Assembly (NCBI RefSeq): GCF_025336525.1
Contig: NZ_JAOCZP010000001.1
Span: 1,178,001-1,242,000, forward strand
DNA: 64,000 nucleotides
Direction: 5' to 3'
Origin: Chelativorans salis
Lineage (GTDB): Bacteria; Pseudomonadota; Alphaproteobacteria; Rhizobiales; Rhizobiaceae
The notes under the pieces were generated by a model that saw only the letters and a program-made list of their open reading frames with translations, did not search any database and was not told the DNA's origin. Positions 37,155 through 45,371 of the stretch are shown here, piece after piece; the stretch's first letter is position 1, and each line of letters starts with the position of its first letter. The position numbers were made by a program, and so were the translations under genes.

Positions 37155-37595
37155 CTAAGCCCGTTTTTCCGCTGTTCTCAGCACAGCCGTCGTGGCCTCC
37201 TCGCCCGCTCCCCGTGCCCTGTCTATCTGCTCAATAGCGCGTGCCGTTGCCACGGCGACGCCGGTCTCGGCCCGGCCGAGCGGACCAGAGGCATCCCGCA
37301 GCGCGTCGAGCGGGAGCCCTTCATACTCCGGCACCCGCGCGAACTTCGCGAAGACGGACCGGCCGCTCATCTGCAGGAACCGCTCGACGCGCAGTGCCTC
37401 GTCCACCACGACGAGCACGATGACGCCCTTGCCGAGCCGGCCCTTGGCATTGCCGGCGCCGATATAGCCCTCCGAATACTTGTTGGAGATGCCTTTCATC
37501 ACGTCGGTGTAATGGCGCATCTGCAGCCACACGCCGAAGGACTGCAGGGCCCAGACCGCCGCCAGGGCAAGAATTGCCCACTGCCATATTGCCAT
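37155..37595 (-). CDS. gutM: Glucitol operon activator GutM
   Basis: 146 residues with one N-terminal transmembrane helix (WQWAILALAAVWALQSFGVW) and the GutM-family region GISNKYSEGYIGAGNAKGRLGKG. GutM activates the glucitol operon in enterobacteria; in alphaproteobacteria it usually heads srlAEB-type operons. Here it is the first gene, 43 bases before srlA, behind a TTGACA promoter. Confidence 0.87.
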   Translation of the reverse strand: MAIWQWAILALAAVWALQSFGVWLQMRHYTDVMKGISNKYSEGYIGAGNAKGRLGKGVIVLVVVDEALRVERFLQMSGRSVFAKFARVPEYEGLPLDALRDASGPLGRAETGVAVATARAIEQIDRARGAGEEATTAVLRTAEKRA

Positions 37596-37643
37596 AGAGA
37601 ACCTCCCCAGGCTGCACGCCGCGCGGGCGCCTTCCTCCGTTTG

Positions 37644-37674
37644 CTACAAGAACATCTGTTTTCTGAGTTGTCAA
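37644..37674 (-). promoter_or_regulatory. Promoter of the gutM-srlAEB-HPr/EI operon
   Basis: On the reverse strand TTGACA (37674-37669) is a consensus -35; TCTTGT 17 bp on, or TTGTAG 19 bp on, could be the -10. The spacer contains an imperfect palindrome AGAAAACAGATGTTCT and, on the forward strand, TCTGTTTTC (37655-37663), shared with the region before the SorC-type regulator. A repressor bound here would block polymerase. The divergent gene at 37750 starts 76 bases away. Confidence 0.5.
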
Positions 37675-37749
37675 TATGTATAAAAGCGGCCAGAATTTGG
37701 TCCGCAAAGAGTGTGCCTGCGCTGGCGCCGGCGATGCAAGGAGGGCATA

Positions 37750-38397
37750 ATGGACATCATGTTTCACGACGCGTTGGCTTCACTTCCCGATTTGCGCCAT
37801 CGGCTGCGGCAATGGCGGTGGTTCCGCGTCGCCTTCCGCAAGAACGCCGAGCAGGTGCGTTCCGCCTTCGGCATCCGCTACGAGATCGACGACGTCAAGC
37901 TGGCGCGCGCCTTCTTCAATTGGCTGGAAGCGTTGGAGCGCGCGCGGCCGTATGCCGGGGTCGCCCGCTCCGATGTGATCGTTTTCGGCGCCGGTGCCGT
38001 CCTTTGCGAGCTTCTGCGCGAGCACCCCGCCCAGTACATCGCCGACAGCGGGCGCAAGGACGTGCCCGAGGAGCTGAGGGAGACGGCCGAGATCGCGCAT
38101 TTCTGGCCCGTGGGATTTCTCTATACGAGCTTCTGCATCTCCGGCATCATGACCATCCATGAGCAGGAGTTCGGGAAGGCGAAGCCTCTGGCGGCTTGCG
38201 TCGACGAAATCCGCTTCTGGTGGTCGTTCAAGGAGAACGTCGCCGACATGCCGGCCATGGCCATCCCGTTCCTCGACCGTATTGTCGGGCAGGAGCCGAA
38301 CTGGATGATGCCGGCGGCGGTAGCCGACCGCCTCGCCATCCGCGGTGCGTTGCAGAGTGGCGGCGGGGGCAGCGGTGCTATCGCCGGAACCCATTGA
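37750..38397 (+). CDS. Unrecognised conserved-looking protein
   Basis: 215 residues from ATG 37750 (MDIMFHDALASLPDLRHRL) with AGGAGGG 5 bases upstream, a strong signal. I do not recognise the family. Soluble, rich in aromatics (RQWRWFRVAF, FWPVGFLYTSFC, EIRFWWSFKENV), with two Cys and a Gly/Ser-rich tail. Divergent from the gut operon and 86 bases before a Na/Pi cotransporter gene on the same strand. Confidence 0.7.
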   Translation: MDIMFHDALASLPDLRHRLRQWRWFRVAFRKNAEQVRSAFGIRYEIDDVKLARAFFNWLEALERARPYAGVARSDVIVFGAGAVLCELLREHPAQYIADSGRKDVPEELRETAEIAHFWPVGFLYTSFCISGIMTIHEQEFGKAKPLAACVDEIRFWWSFKENVADMPAMAIPFLDRIVGQEPNWMMPAAVADRLAIRGALQSGGGGSGAIAGTH

Positions 38398-38483
38398 TCG
38401 TCCACCGCATTCACTGAAGCACGGGCGGCCGCTTCACGCTGCAAGGAGCCGGATATGCATGCCATGAGAAACGGGAAGGCGCG

Positions 38484-40154
38484 ATGAGCGGCACGCTTGT
38501 GATCGCGCATCTTGCCGGCGCGGTGGCGCTGCTCCTGTGGGCAACACGGATGGTGCGCACCGGCGTTACCCGCGCCTATGGCGACGTTCTGCGGCAGAAG
38601 CTGCGGCGCGCACTGAAGAACCCGCTGATCGCCGTCCTGGCCGGCACGAGCATGGCCGTTGCCTTGCAAAGCTCGACTGCCGTCAGCCTTCTCGTCGGCT
38701 CGTTCGTCGGCTCCGGCATCGTCGGCGGGACGGCTGGCCTTTCGGCCGTGCTCGGCGCCGATCTCGGCTCAGCCTTCGTCGTGCGGATCCTGAGCTTCGA
38801 TCTCGGTCTCCTGATCCCGGTCTGCCTGTTCGCAGGCACCACCATTTTTCTCGCCACCGAGCGGCGGACGTGGCGCCAGTTCGGGCGCATCCTCGTGGGG
38901 CTGGGGCTTCTCCTCCTGTCTCTGCAGATGATCGGCGAGGCATCGGAGCCGCTGCGCGAAAGCACGATCCTGCCGGTCATCACCGGCTATCTCGCCCAAG
39001 ATCCCGGCATAGCCTTCCTCATCGCAGCGATCGTTACCTGGCTCTTCCATTCGAGCGTCGCCGCGGTGCTGCTGATCGCGGCACTTGCCGCGCGGGGCGT
39101 TATACCCGCCGAACTGGCGATCGTTCTAGTGCTCGGTGCCAATCTCGGGGCCGGAATGATCGCCATGGCGCTTTCGAAGACGATGCCGGCGGCCGCGCGC
39201 GCCGTGCCGGCGGGCAATTTGATGCTGCGCGGCCTGTTTGCCCTCGGTGCCGTACTTGCCTTCGTCACGCTGGCCCCCTCACCCGCGCTCCTTGGCGCCG
39301 ATCCGGCCGCGCAGGCGATCCACGCCCATATCGCATTCAACCTGATGGTGGTCGTTCTCGGCCTCCCCTTGGCACCCCTTGTCCATCGCGCTGCCGAAGC
39401 GATCCTCCTGCGGAGCGGAGCTCCTGCACATGGCACCGCGGAAGTCCCCTTTGAGACCGAGGTCAGCGCCTTGGACCCCGACGCGCTGCAAAGGCCGGCG
39501 GAGGCGCTCGCTAACGCGACGCGGGCGGTGGTGCGGCTGTGCGAGACGGTGGAGGTGATGCTGGTGCGCATCATCGACCTTTACGAGAACTACAGCCAAG
39601 AGGGCGCGGAGGCGCTGGCCGCACTCGACGACCAGATCGACCGGCGCCATGCGGCCATCAAGCTGTATCTGGCGGAGATGGCAGCGAGCACCTTGAGCGA
39701 CAAAGAGGCCCGGCGCGTGCAGGAACTGCTCGGCGCCTCCATAAAGCTCGAACAGGCCGGCGACATCATCGTGCGCAACATGCTCGTCCACGTGCGCAAA
39801 AAGCACGACCGGGAACTGGCGTTCACGCCCGAGGGCTGGCGCGAGGTCTCGGACTTCCACGCCGCCGTTCTGGCTAATGCTCGGCTGGCCTTCAACGTGC
39901 TGGTATCGCGGGACAAGCAGACGGCGCGCCAACTTGTGCTGGAGAAGGACCGGCTGCGCGAGCGCGAAAAGGAAACGAACGAGCACCATTTCGAGCGGCT
40001 GCGCCAACGGCAGATCGATAGCATCGAGAGCAGCGCCTTGCATCTCGACACGATCCGCGACCTCAAGCAGATCAACTCGCTCCTCACCTCGAGCGCCTAT
40101 CCGGTGCTGGAGGAAAAAGGCATGCTGCGCGCCTCGCGCCTGGACGCGGCTTGA
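38484..40154 (+). CDS. Na/Pi cotransporter family protein with PhoU-like tail
   Basis: 556 residues. The N-terminal ~300 hold about eight helices in two repeats with the family motif: VALQSSTAVSLLVGSFVG in the first and TWLFHSSVAAVLLIAALA in the second. The C-terminal part (about 340-540) is helical and charged like PhoU domains (AAIKLYLAEMAASTL, KLEQAGDIIVRNML). Imports phosphate with sodium, or exports it, at low affinity; the PhoU-like tail may gate it. A second phosphate gene set beside phoR-phoU-ppk2 13 kb away. Confidence 0.9.
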   Translation: MSGTLVIAHLAGAVALLLWATRMVRTGVTRAYGDVLRQKLRRALKNPLIAVLAGTSMAVALQSSTAVSLLVGSFVGSGIVGGTAGLSAVLGADLGSAFVVRILSFDLGLLIPVCLFAGTTIFLATERRTWRQFGRILVGLGLLLLSLQMIGEASEPLRESTILPVITGYLAQDPGIAFLIAAIVTWLFHSSVAAVLLIAALAARGVIPAELAIVLVLGANLGAGMIAMALSKTMPAAARAVPAGNLMLRGLFALGAVLAFVTLAPSPALLGADPAAQAIHAHIAFNLMVVVLGLPLAPLVHRAAEAILLRSGAPAHGTAEVPFETEVSALDPDALQRPAEALANATRAVVRLCETVEVMLVRIIDLYENYSQEGAEALAALDDQIDRRHAAIKLYLAEMAASTLSDKEARRVQELLGASIKLEQAGDIIVRNMLVHVRKKHDRELAFTPEGWREVSDFHAAVLANARLAFNVLVSRDKQTARQLVLEKDRLREREKETNEHHFERLRQRQIDSIESSALHLDTIRDLKQINSLLTSSAYPVLEEKGMLRASRLDAA

Positions 40155-40205
40155 AAGTGGCGAGTGCGGGGCCGGGGCGACCAGATAATCCGAGATAGGC
40201 GAAGA

Positions 40206-41117
40206 ATGACAAAAACAATCAACCCGGACGTGGAATGCGTCGGCGAGGCGAAAGCCGTGCTTGGCGAAAGTGCATGCTGGTCGGCGGAGGACGAGGCGCT
40301 TCTGTGGGTGGATATCCTCGGCCGTAAGGTGCTGCGCACCGATACCGGCAGTGGGCGCACGGACGAATGGGCGTTTCCCGAGCAGACGGGTTTCGTGCAG
40401 CCGGCGGATGACGGCACATGGCTGGTCGGCCAGGAGAACGGCATGCTGCGCCTCGATCCGGAGACGGGTGCGCGAGTGAATTTCCTCGCACTCGAGGCGG
40501 ACAATCCGGCCACGCGGACGAACGATGCCGGCTGCGACCGCCAAGGCCGGCTTCTGGTCGGCACCATGCATCTGCCGGAGATCAGTTTCGAACCGGTCGG
40601 CACGCTCTACCGCATCGCCGGGCGGGGAGCGGCGGAAATGATCGATACCGGCCTCTATGTGCCCAACGGCATCGCCGTCAGCCCGGATGGCGGCACGGTC
40701 TACTGGGCCGACACCTATCGCACACGGCGGCAGGTGTGGCGGGCACACTATGATGTCGCCAGCGGCGCAGTGGGCGAAAAGCAGCCCTTCGTGCAGCTCG
40801 ACGAGACACTCGGCCGGCCCGATGGGGCGGCGGTGGATGCCGCCGGCTGCTACTGGGTGGCCGCCGCGTCAGGATGGCAGCTCCTGCGCTACACGCCTTC
40901 GGGCGAACTCGACCTGATCGTCCGCCTCCCCGTGCAGCGGCCGTCGAAGCCTGCCTTCGGCGGGGCGAATTTCAGCACGATCTTCATCACGACGATCAGC
41001 GAGGGGCTGGGCGAGGACGCGCCGCGAACGCAGCCGCTGGCGGGGCGCTTGCTGGCGATTGATGTTGGCATCCAGGGGCTGCCGCCGGTGCGCTTCCGAC
41101 TGGCTGGCGGCGAATAG
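40206..41117 (+). CDS. SMP-30/gluconolactonase/LRE family lactonase
   Basis: 303 residues from ATG 40206; a GTG 14 codons earlier is in frame. Six-bladed propeller pattern with metal-site residues: the Glu in VLGESACWSAED, the Asn/Asp in RTNDAGCDRQGRLLVGTM, YVPNGIAVSPDG and GRPDGAAVDAAGCYWVA. Members hydrolyse sugar lactones such as gluconolactone or arabinonolactone. Sugar oxidation products are a likely substrate, but no partner dehydrogenase is adjacent. Confidence 0.88.
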   Translation: MTKTINPDVECVGEAKAVLGESACWSAEDEALLWVDILGRKVLRTDTGSGRTDEWAFPEQTGFVQPADDGTWLVGQENGMLRLDPETGARVNFLALEADNPATRTNDAGCDRQGRLLVGTMHLPEISFEPVGTLYRIAGRGAAEMIDTGLYVPNGIAVSPDGGTVYWADTYRTRRQVWRAHYDVASGAVGEKQPFVQLDETLGRPDGAAVDAAGCYWVAAASGWQLLRYTPSGELDLIVRLPVQRPSKPAFGGANFSTIFITTISEGLGEDAPRTQPLAGRLLAIDVGIQGLPPVRFRLAGGE

Positions 41118-41135
41118 CGGCGGGCCGCGCGGTAG

Positions 41136-41654
41136 TTAACCCGCCAGGTGGGTGATGGCCCACTGCATCAGCGGCGTTTCTCCATAGGTCAGAAGCCCGC
41201 CAACGCCGAGCGCGACGCCGTAGGGGATGCCGGCCTTCTCGTCGGCGAAATGGCGCAGAAGCACGTTGTTGCCGGCCAGCACGGAGAGGCTGGACTTGCG
41301 GAAGATCAGGAGGGCGATGGTGAGGACGCCGCCGGCGAGGGCGGAGATCACTAGATAGTCCACCAGCCCGAGGCTGAAGCCGAACCACACGGCGGTGGCG
41401 GCCAGAAGCTTGGCATCGCCCCCGCCCATGCCGCCGATGGCGAAAAGCGCGAAGGTGACGGCCAGCACCGCTGCGCCTGCGGCGAAATGCATGCCGATCT
41501 CGGGCCATGCCATGCCGGTGAACGGCGCCAGCGCGGCAAAGGCAGCGATGAGCAGGATGGAGACGCGGTTGGCGATGGTCATCGACACCATGTCGGACAC
41601 CGCGGCGAAAGCCATGCAGAACGGGAAGATGACGAAAATCGCTGCTACAAGCAT
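41136..41654 (-). CDS. cpaA: Type IV prepilin peptidase CpaA/TadV
   Basis: 172 residues, six hydrophobic helices. The two catalytic aspartates are in AAVSDMVSMTI (first) and the GxGD-like GGMGGGDAKLL (second). It cleaves the leader of Flp pilins and Tad pseudopilins at the inner membrane. Lies 165 bases downstream of the flp gene on the same strand, beyond the flp terminator, so perhaps separately or weakly expressed. Confidence 0.9.
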   Translation of the reverse strand: MLVAAIFVIFPFCMAFAAVSDMVSMTIANRVSILLIAAFAALAPFTGMAWPEIGMHFAAGAAVLAVTFALFAIGGMGGGDAKLLAATAVWFGFSLGLVDYLVISALAGGVLTIALLIFRKSSLSVLAGNNVLLRHFADEKAGIPYGVALGVGGLLTYGETPLMQWAITHLAG

Positions 41655-41760
41655 TAGACAACACGCCGTATTGAACCAGGGCAGCGTAAAAGGGGTGGTC
41701 TTAATTATTGGTGAAGTGTTCGAAAGTTCATAAGGTTGCAGTTTTCAACGAGTCTTCGGT

Positions 41761-41798
41761 AAAAACAGAAACGTCGCCCGCAGATGATGCAGGCGACG
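41761..41798 (-). terminator. Terminator after flp
   Basis: On the reverse strand CGTCGCC (41798-41792) pairs with GGCGACG (41778-41772) around a 13-base loop, followed by TTTCTGTTTTT. It lies 22 bases after the flp stop. Likely limits read-through into cpaA so that pilin is made in excess. Confidence 0.75.
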
Positions 41799-41819
41799 CC
41801 CCTAAATTTGAGCGGTTAA

Positions 41820-42005
41820 TTATTCCGCCGGATTCTGCGCCTTCTCCATCTCATCGCTGACCTTTCCAAAGGTCTCGCTGATTTCGGTACCCAACGTGCC
41901 GGCGGCGGCGATAATGCCGATGGCGATGAGCGCCGCGATCAGGCCATACTCGATGGCGGTTGCGCCGGACTCGTCCTTCAGGAAACGTGCGAATAGCTTG
42001 GACAT
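41820..42005 (-). CDS. Flp-family type IVb pilin
   Basis: 61 residues. A basic, short leader ends at the prepilin motif in ESGATAIEYGLIAAL (cleavage after Gly, conserved Glu-Tyr), followed by a hydrophobic helix and a polar tail ending NPAE. It is the major subunit of the Flp/Tad adhesive pilus. AAGGAG lies 8 bases before the ATG. A CtrA box is 149 bases upstream. Confidence 0.92.
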   Translation of the reverse strand: MSKLFARFLKDESGATAIEYGLIAALIAIGIIAAAGTLGTEISETFGKVSDEMEKAQNPAE

Positions 42006-42153
42006 GAGAACTCCTTAAGCTCCAGGTTAACAGCACTTCCGCCGGCGTTTTTCCCCCGCCGATCAGAATGCTGGGAACTTAGTCGGCAGCCCTTTCGATG
42101 CCTTTAATAAACAGTCTTACCGAAACCTTTCAGATGCTGCGTTCTTCCCCTGG

Positions 42154-42168
42154 TTAATCACGACTTAA
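42154..42168. promoter_or_regulatory. CtrA binding site between flp and pilus genes
   Basis: TTAA (42154-42157), seven bases, TTAA (42165-42168): an exact match to the TTAA-N7-TTAA CtrA box. A near match with an 8-base spacer lies at 42015-42030 beside the flp start, and a TTAACC half-site near 42232. In Caulobacter CtrA drives pilA. The surrounding 42006-42297 is AT-rich and otherwise empty, holding divergent promoters. Confidence 0.65.
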
Positions 42169-42297
42169 ATAACATAGAGTTTTTTACTTAGCATTTTCGT
42201 CGAAAAGCTTTTCGCCATCGAGGCAATTCTTTTTAACCGTTAGTTCACCAATACCATTCATATTTCAGGGTGGATGGCGATACGGGGTAAAGGGCAG

Positions 42298-42729
42298 ATG
42301 ACGGGGACGAGACTCTTAGGATTGAAAGCAGCATTTGTCACAACGCTTCTGGCGGGGGCGTTCGTGCTGCCTGCGGCAGCGCTTGCCGAGGCGGGCATCA
42401 ACGTGGTGATGAACCAGGCCAAGGTGGTCAAGCTGACGCGCGCGGCCGACACCATCGTCATCGGCAACCCGGAGATCGCCGATGCCGCCGTGCAGGATTC
42501 CAAGACCATCGTGCTTACCGGCAGAGGATTCGGCGTGACCAACCTGGTGATCTTCGACGCCGACGGCCAGCCGATCGTCGACGAACAGATCGTCGTGTCG
42601 CGGCAGGCGGCGAATTCCGTGCGCATCTACCGCCGTGCCGAGGTGCAGACGCTTTCCTGCACGCCCTACTGCGAGGGTGCTTACAAGACCGACGCCGAGA
42701 GCGCCTCGGAAAGGGAAATGAGCCAATAG
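42298..42729 (+). CDS. Pilus assembly protein, T2SS/T3SS secretin N-domain-like
   Basis: 143 residues from ATG 42298 (MTGTRLLGLKAAF) with AAAGGGCAG upstream. A signal peptide (TLLAGAFVLPAAALA) precedes a small domain with VNQAKVVKLTRAADTIVIGNP-like sequence (NQAKVVKLTRAADTIVIGNP), the pil_N domain found at the front of CpaC/RcpA secretins. It lacks the secretin barrel, so it is a free-standing version; such short proteins occur in Rhizobiales Tad loci. Two Cys near the end (CTPYCEG) may form a disulfide. Confidence 0.82.
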   Translation: MTGTRLLGLKAAFVTTLLAGAFVLPAAALAEAGINVVMNQAKVVKLTRAADTIVIGNPEIADAAVQDSKTIVLTGRGFGVTNLVIFDADGQPIVDEQIVVSRQAANSVRIYRRAEVQTLSCTPYCEGAYKTDAESASEREMSQ

Positions 42730-42858
42730 GCTCAAGGGCTGGCGGAGTTTGACATCCGGTTAATACCGGACTGCCAATTTTAACGTGCCGGAAAACGGGA
42801 ATGCAACTGCCTTGAGCTATGTTCCCGGCATTCGCTCTCCAGTGGGTGGGGTTCGGGC

Positions 42859-43404
42859 ATGGAAGGTCTGAAGGCGACAACTAAAACGGGCGGGCGGGTG
42901 ACACCAGCCAAGCTGCTGCGTCGATTCTGCAAGGACAGAAGAGGCTCCACCGCCATCGAGTTCGCCATTCTGGCGCTCCCGTTCTTCGTTGTTCTTTTCG
43001 CCATTCTGGAAATGTGCGTCAGCTTTGCCGCGCAGCAGGTTATCACCAACGCGACAGACGAGATCGGGCGCAAGTATCGCACCGGCGAGCTCAAGCCCGC
43101 CGACATCAATCAGCAAGAGCTTCGAGCAATGCTGTGCGAGCGCATTAGCGTTATCGTGTCCAACGACTGTCCCGGCTTAAATTTCGATCTGCAATCGTTC
43201 GAAACATTCCAGTCTATTTCTGATGAACTTAAACGCAATCCAATCCCCAGTACCTACAAATACCTTCCTGGAGAAGCGCTTACGAAGAACATGCTGCGCG
43301 TTTTTTATGAATGGCCGGTGATGACTAATATCATGGCTGCCCGCGCTGGCGACACAGCTTTGCTTTTCGCGACAACCACATGGCAGAACGAGCCGTTCAA
43401 TTAA
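42859..43404 (+). CDS. TadE/TadG-family pseudopilin-like protein
   Basis: 181 residues. A basic N-terminus leads to RRGSTAIEFAILALPFFVVL, the TadE prepilin-like hydrophobic segment with its conserved Glu, then a periplasmic domain with two Cys (AMLCERI and NDCPGL). Minor pseudopilin of the Tad system, probably cut by CpaA. Its 3' region is less GC-rich than neighbours. Followed at once by a second TadE/G gene. Confidence 0.88.
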   Translation: MEGLKATTKTGGRVTPAKLLRRFCKDRRGSTAIEFAILALPFFVVLFAILEMCVSFAAQQVITNATDEIGRKYRTGELKPADINQQELRAMLCERISVIVSNDCPGLNFDLQSFETFQSISDELKRNPIPSTYKYLPGEALTKNMLRVFYEWPVMTNIMAARAGDTALLFATTTWQNEPFN

Positions 43405-43427
43405 AAGAGGGCATCGCGGGGGCGATC

Positions 43428-44051
43428 ATGAATATTCACGCCAGACAAGGAACGCTCTGCACCGCGTGGCGCACCTTCCAGCGCTTCATCGCCGCAAAGC
43501 GAGGCGCTGCCGCGCTAGAGTTCGCGCTTATAGCGCCCCTCATGTTCGCCTTCTACTTCCTAACGATGGAATTTTCCCAAGGCATCGACGCCAACAGGAA
43601 GCTGGGCCGCGTGGCCATTGTCGTCGGCGATCTCGTCAGCCAGTCATCCACTGTGGCAAAAGATGAGCTGGGCGCAATCATGGATATCGGAGAGGCAGTC
43701 CTCCAGCCCTATGCCCGCAGCGAGCCGAACATATCCGTTGTCGCGATCCAGATTTCCGACGATGAGACGCCGAAGGTTGAGGTGGTATGGTCGTGGCGCT
43801 TGAAAAATGGTAGTTATGGCCGCGTCTATCCGCCGGGCACCGAAATCAAGGACGTTCCGAAGGATCTGATAAGTGCTGACGCCTTTCTCATCCGTGCGGG
43901 CGCGGAGCTGAGCTATAAGCCGGTCATCACCTGGACCGATACGGCAAAGAAGACACTTGGCTTGATGGCTGCGTTCGACAGCATCGAGATGGGTGAAAGC
44001 TATTATCTGCGGCCGCGCGTGACGCGAAAGATTTCTTGCAGCGATTGCTGA
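43428..44051 (+). CDS. Second TadE/TadG-family pilus assembly protein
   Basis: 207 residues from ATG 43428 (MNIHARQGTLCTAW), chosen over ATG 43380 (223 residues) because GGGGGCG lies just before it and the upstream start would overlap the previous gene by 25 bases. AKRGAAALEFALIAPLMFAF is the TadE-like transmembrane signature. The periplasmic domain ends CSDC. Works with the upstream TadE in Tad pilus biogenesis; the secretion core is not in this window. Confidence 0.85.
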   Translation: MNIHARQGTLCTAWRTFQRFIAAKRGAAALEFALIAPLMFAFYFLTMEFSQGIDANRKLGRVAIVVGDLVSQSSTVAKDELGAIMDIGEAVLQPYARSEPNISVVAIQISDDETPKVEVVWSWRLKNGSYGRVYPPGTEIKDVPKDLISADAFLIRAGAELSYKPVITWTDTAKKTLGLMAAFDSIEMGESYYLRPRVTRKISCSDC

Positions 44052-44116
44052 CGCGGAAAGCGCTGCGCGTCATTCACAGGTTCCGATTGCCACGGCACAC
44101 CGGCCCTCTTATGTCT

Positions 44117-44135
44117 GGACTCCAATCCGGAGTCC
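44117..44135 (+). promoter_or_regulatory. Hairpin masking the deoB ribosome-binding site
   Basis: GGACTCC (44117-44123) pairs with GGAGTCC (44129-44135) around a 5-base loop. The right arm contains the GGAG SD that sits 6 bases before the deoB ATG. Folding would hide the site, so it may regulate deoB translation or make it depend on upstream translation. Structure seen; role inferred. Confidence 0.45.
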
Positions 44136-44138
44136 GCC

Positions 44139-45371
44139 ATGGCACGTGCTTTCCTCTTCGTTCTCGATTCCTTTGGCATCGGCCATGCAACGGATGCGGA
44201 ACGATTCGGCGACGCGGGCGCCGACACCTACGGCCATATCGAAGCTGCCGCCGCCAGGAGCGAGGCGGACCGCGCGGGCCTCAGGCAGGGGCCACTCAGC
44301 CTGCCCAACATGCGCGGCCTCGGGCTGGACCATGCGGCGGCCCTCGCCGCCGGCCGCGACCGGGCGCCCGGGCATGTTCCTACCGGCTTTTTCGGCGCGG
44401 CGGACGAAAAGTCCAGCGGCAAAGATACGCCGTCGGGTCATTGGGAGATGGCCGGCGTGCCGGTGCCCTTCGAGTGGGGGTATTTCCCTGAAACCGTCCC
44501 CACCTTCCCGGCTGAACTGACGGACCGCCTGATCGCCGAGGCGGATACTCCCGGCATTCTCGGCAACTGCCATGCCTCGGGCACCGAGATCATCGCCCGG
44601 CTGGGTGAGGAGCATATCCGGACTGGGAGACCGATCTGCTACACCTCGGCCGACTCTGTCTTCCAGATCGCCGCCCATGAGAGCCATTTCGGGCTGTCCC
44701 GCCTCTATGCCCTGTGCGAGACGGCACGCCGTCTTGTCGACGAATACAATATCGGCCGCGTCATCGCCCGGCCGTTCGTGGGCGAGAATGCCGGCACCTT
44801 CGAGCGCACGGCAAACCGGCGCGACTACGCCGTGCCGCCACCCGAGCCCACACTGCTCGACCGGGTGATCGCCGGCGGGGGGCATGTGCTGGCTGTCGGC
44901 AAGATCGGCGACATCTTCGCCCACCAGGGCGTCTCGGAGGTGCGCAAGGCGGCGGGCAACATGGCGCTGTTCGACGCCACACTGGATGCCATGGAAGAAG
45001 CGGAGGAGGGCGATCTCGTCTTCACCAACTTCGTCGATTTTGACACGCTCTATGGCCACCGGCGCGACGTGGCAGGCTATGCCGCCGCGCTGGAAGCCTT
45101 CGATCGCCGTCTGCCGGAGGCGCTGGCGCGGCTCAGGCAGGGAGACGTGCTCATTCTCACAGCCGACCACGGCTGCGACCCCACCTGGACAGGCACGGAC
45201 CACACGCGCGAGCGCATTCCGATTATCGGCACTGGGCCGGGCCTCGACACGGGGTCCATCGGTCTCAGAAGCACCTATGCCGATATCGGCGAGACGATCG
45301 CCGCGCATCTGGGGCTGGCGCCCGGCCGCCACGGCAAGGCGCTCCTACCGGCGCAGAGCGCCGATGCCTGA
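44139..45371 (+). CDS. deoB: Phosphopentomutase
   Basis: 410 residues. Alkaline-phosphatase-fold metal motifs: [18 protein letters not shown] near the start, [15 protein letters not shown] (Thr nucleophile region) and [17 protein letters not shown] near the C-terminus. Interconverts ribose/deoxyribose 1- and 5-phosphates in nucleoside salvage. The start follows GGAG in a hairpin. The end overlaps the mutM start by 8 bases, so the two are coupled. Confidence 0.95.
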   Translation: MARAFLFVLDSFGIGHATDAERFGDAGADTYGHIEAAAARSEADRAGLRQGPLSLPNMRGLGLDHAAALAAGRDRAPGHVPTGFFGAADEKSSGKDTPSGHWEMAGVPVPFEWGYFPETVPTFPAELTDRLIAEADTPGILGNCHASGTEIIARLGEEHIRTGRPICYTSADSVFQIAAHESHFGLSRLYALCETARRLVDEYNIGRVIARPFVGENAGTFERTANRRDYAVPPPEPTLLDRVIAGGGHVLAVGKIGDIFAHQGVSEVRKAAGNMALFDATLDAMEEAEEGDLVFTNFVDFDTLYGHRRDVAGYAAALEAFDRRLPEALARLRQGDVLILTADHGCDPTWTGTDHTRERIPIIGTGPGLDTGSIGLRSTYADIGETIAAHLGLAPGRHGKALLPAQSADA

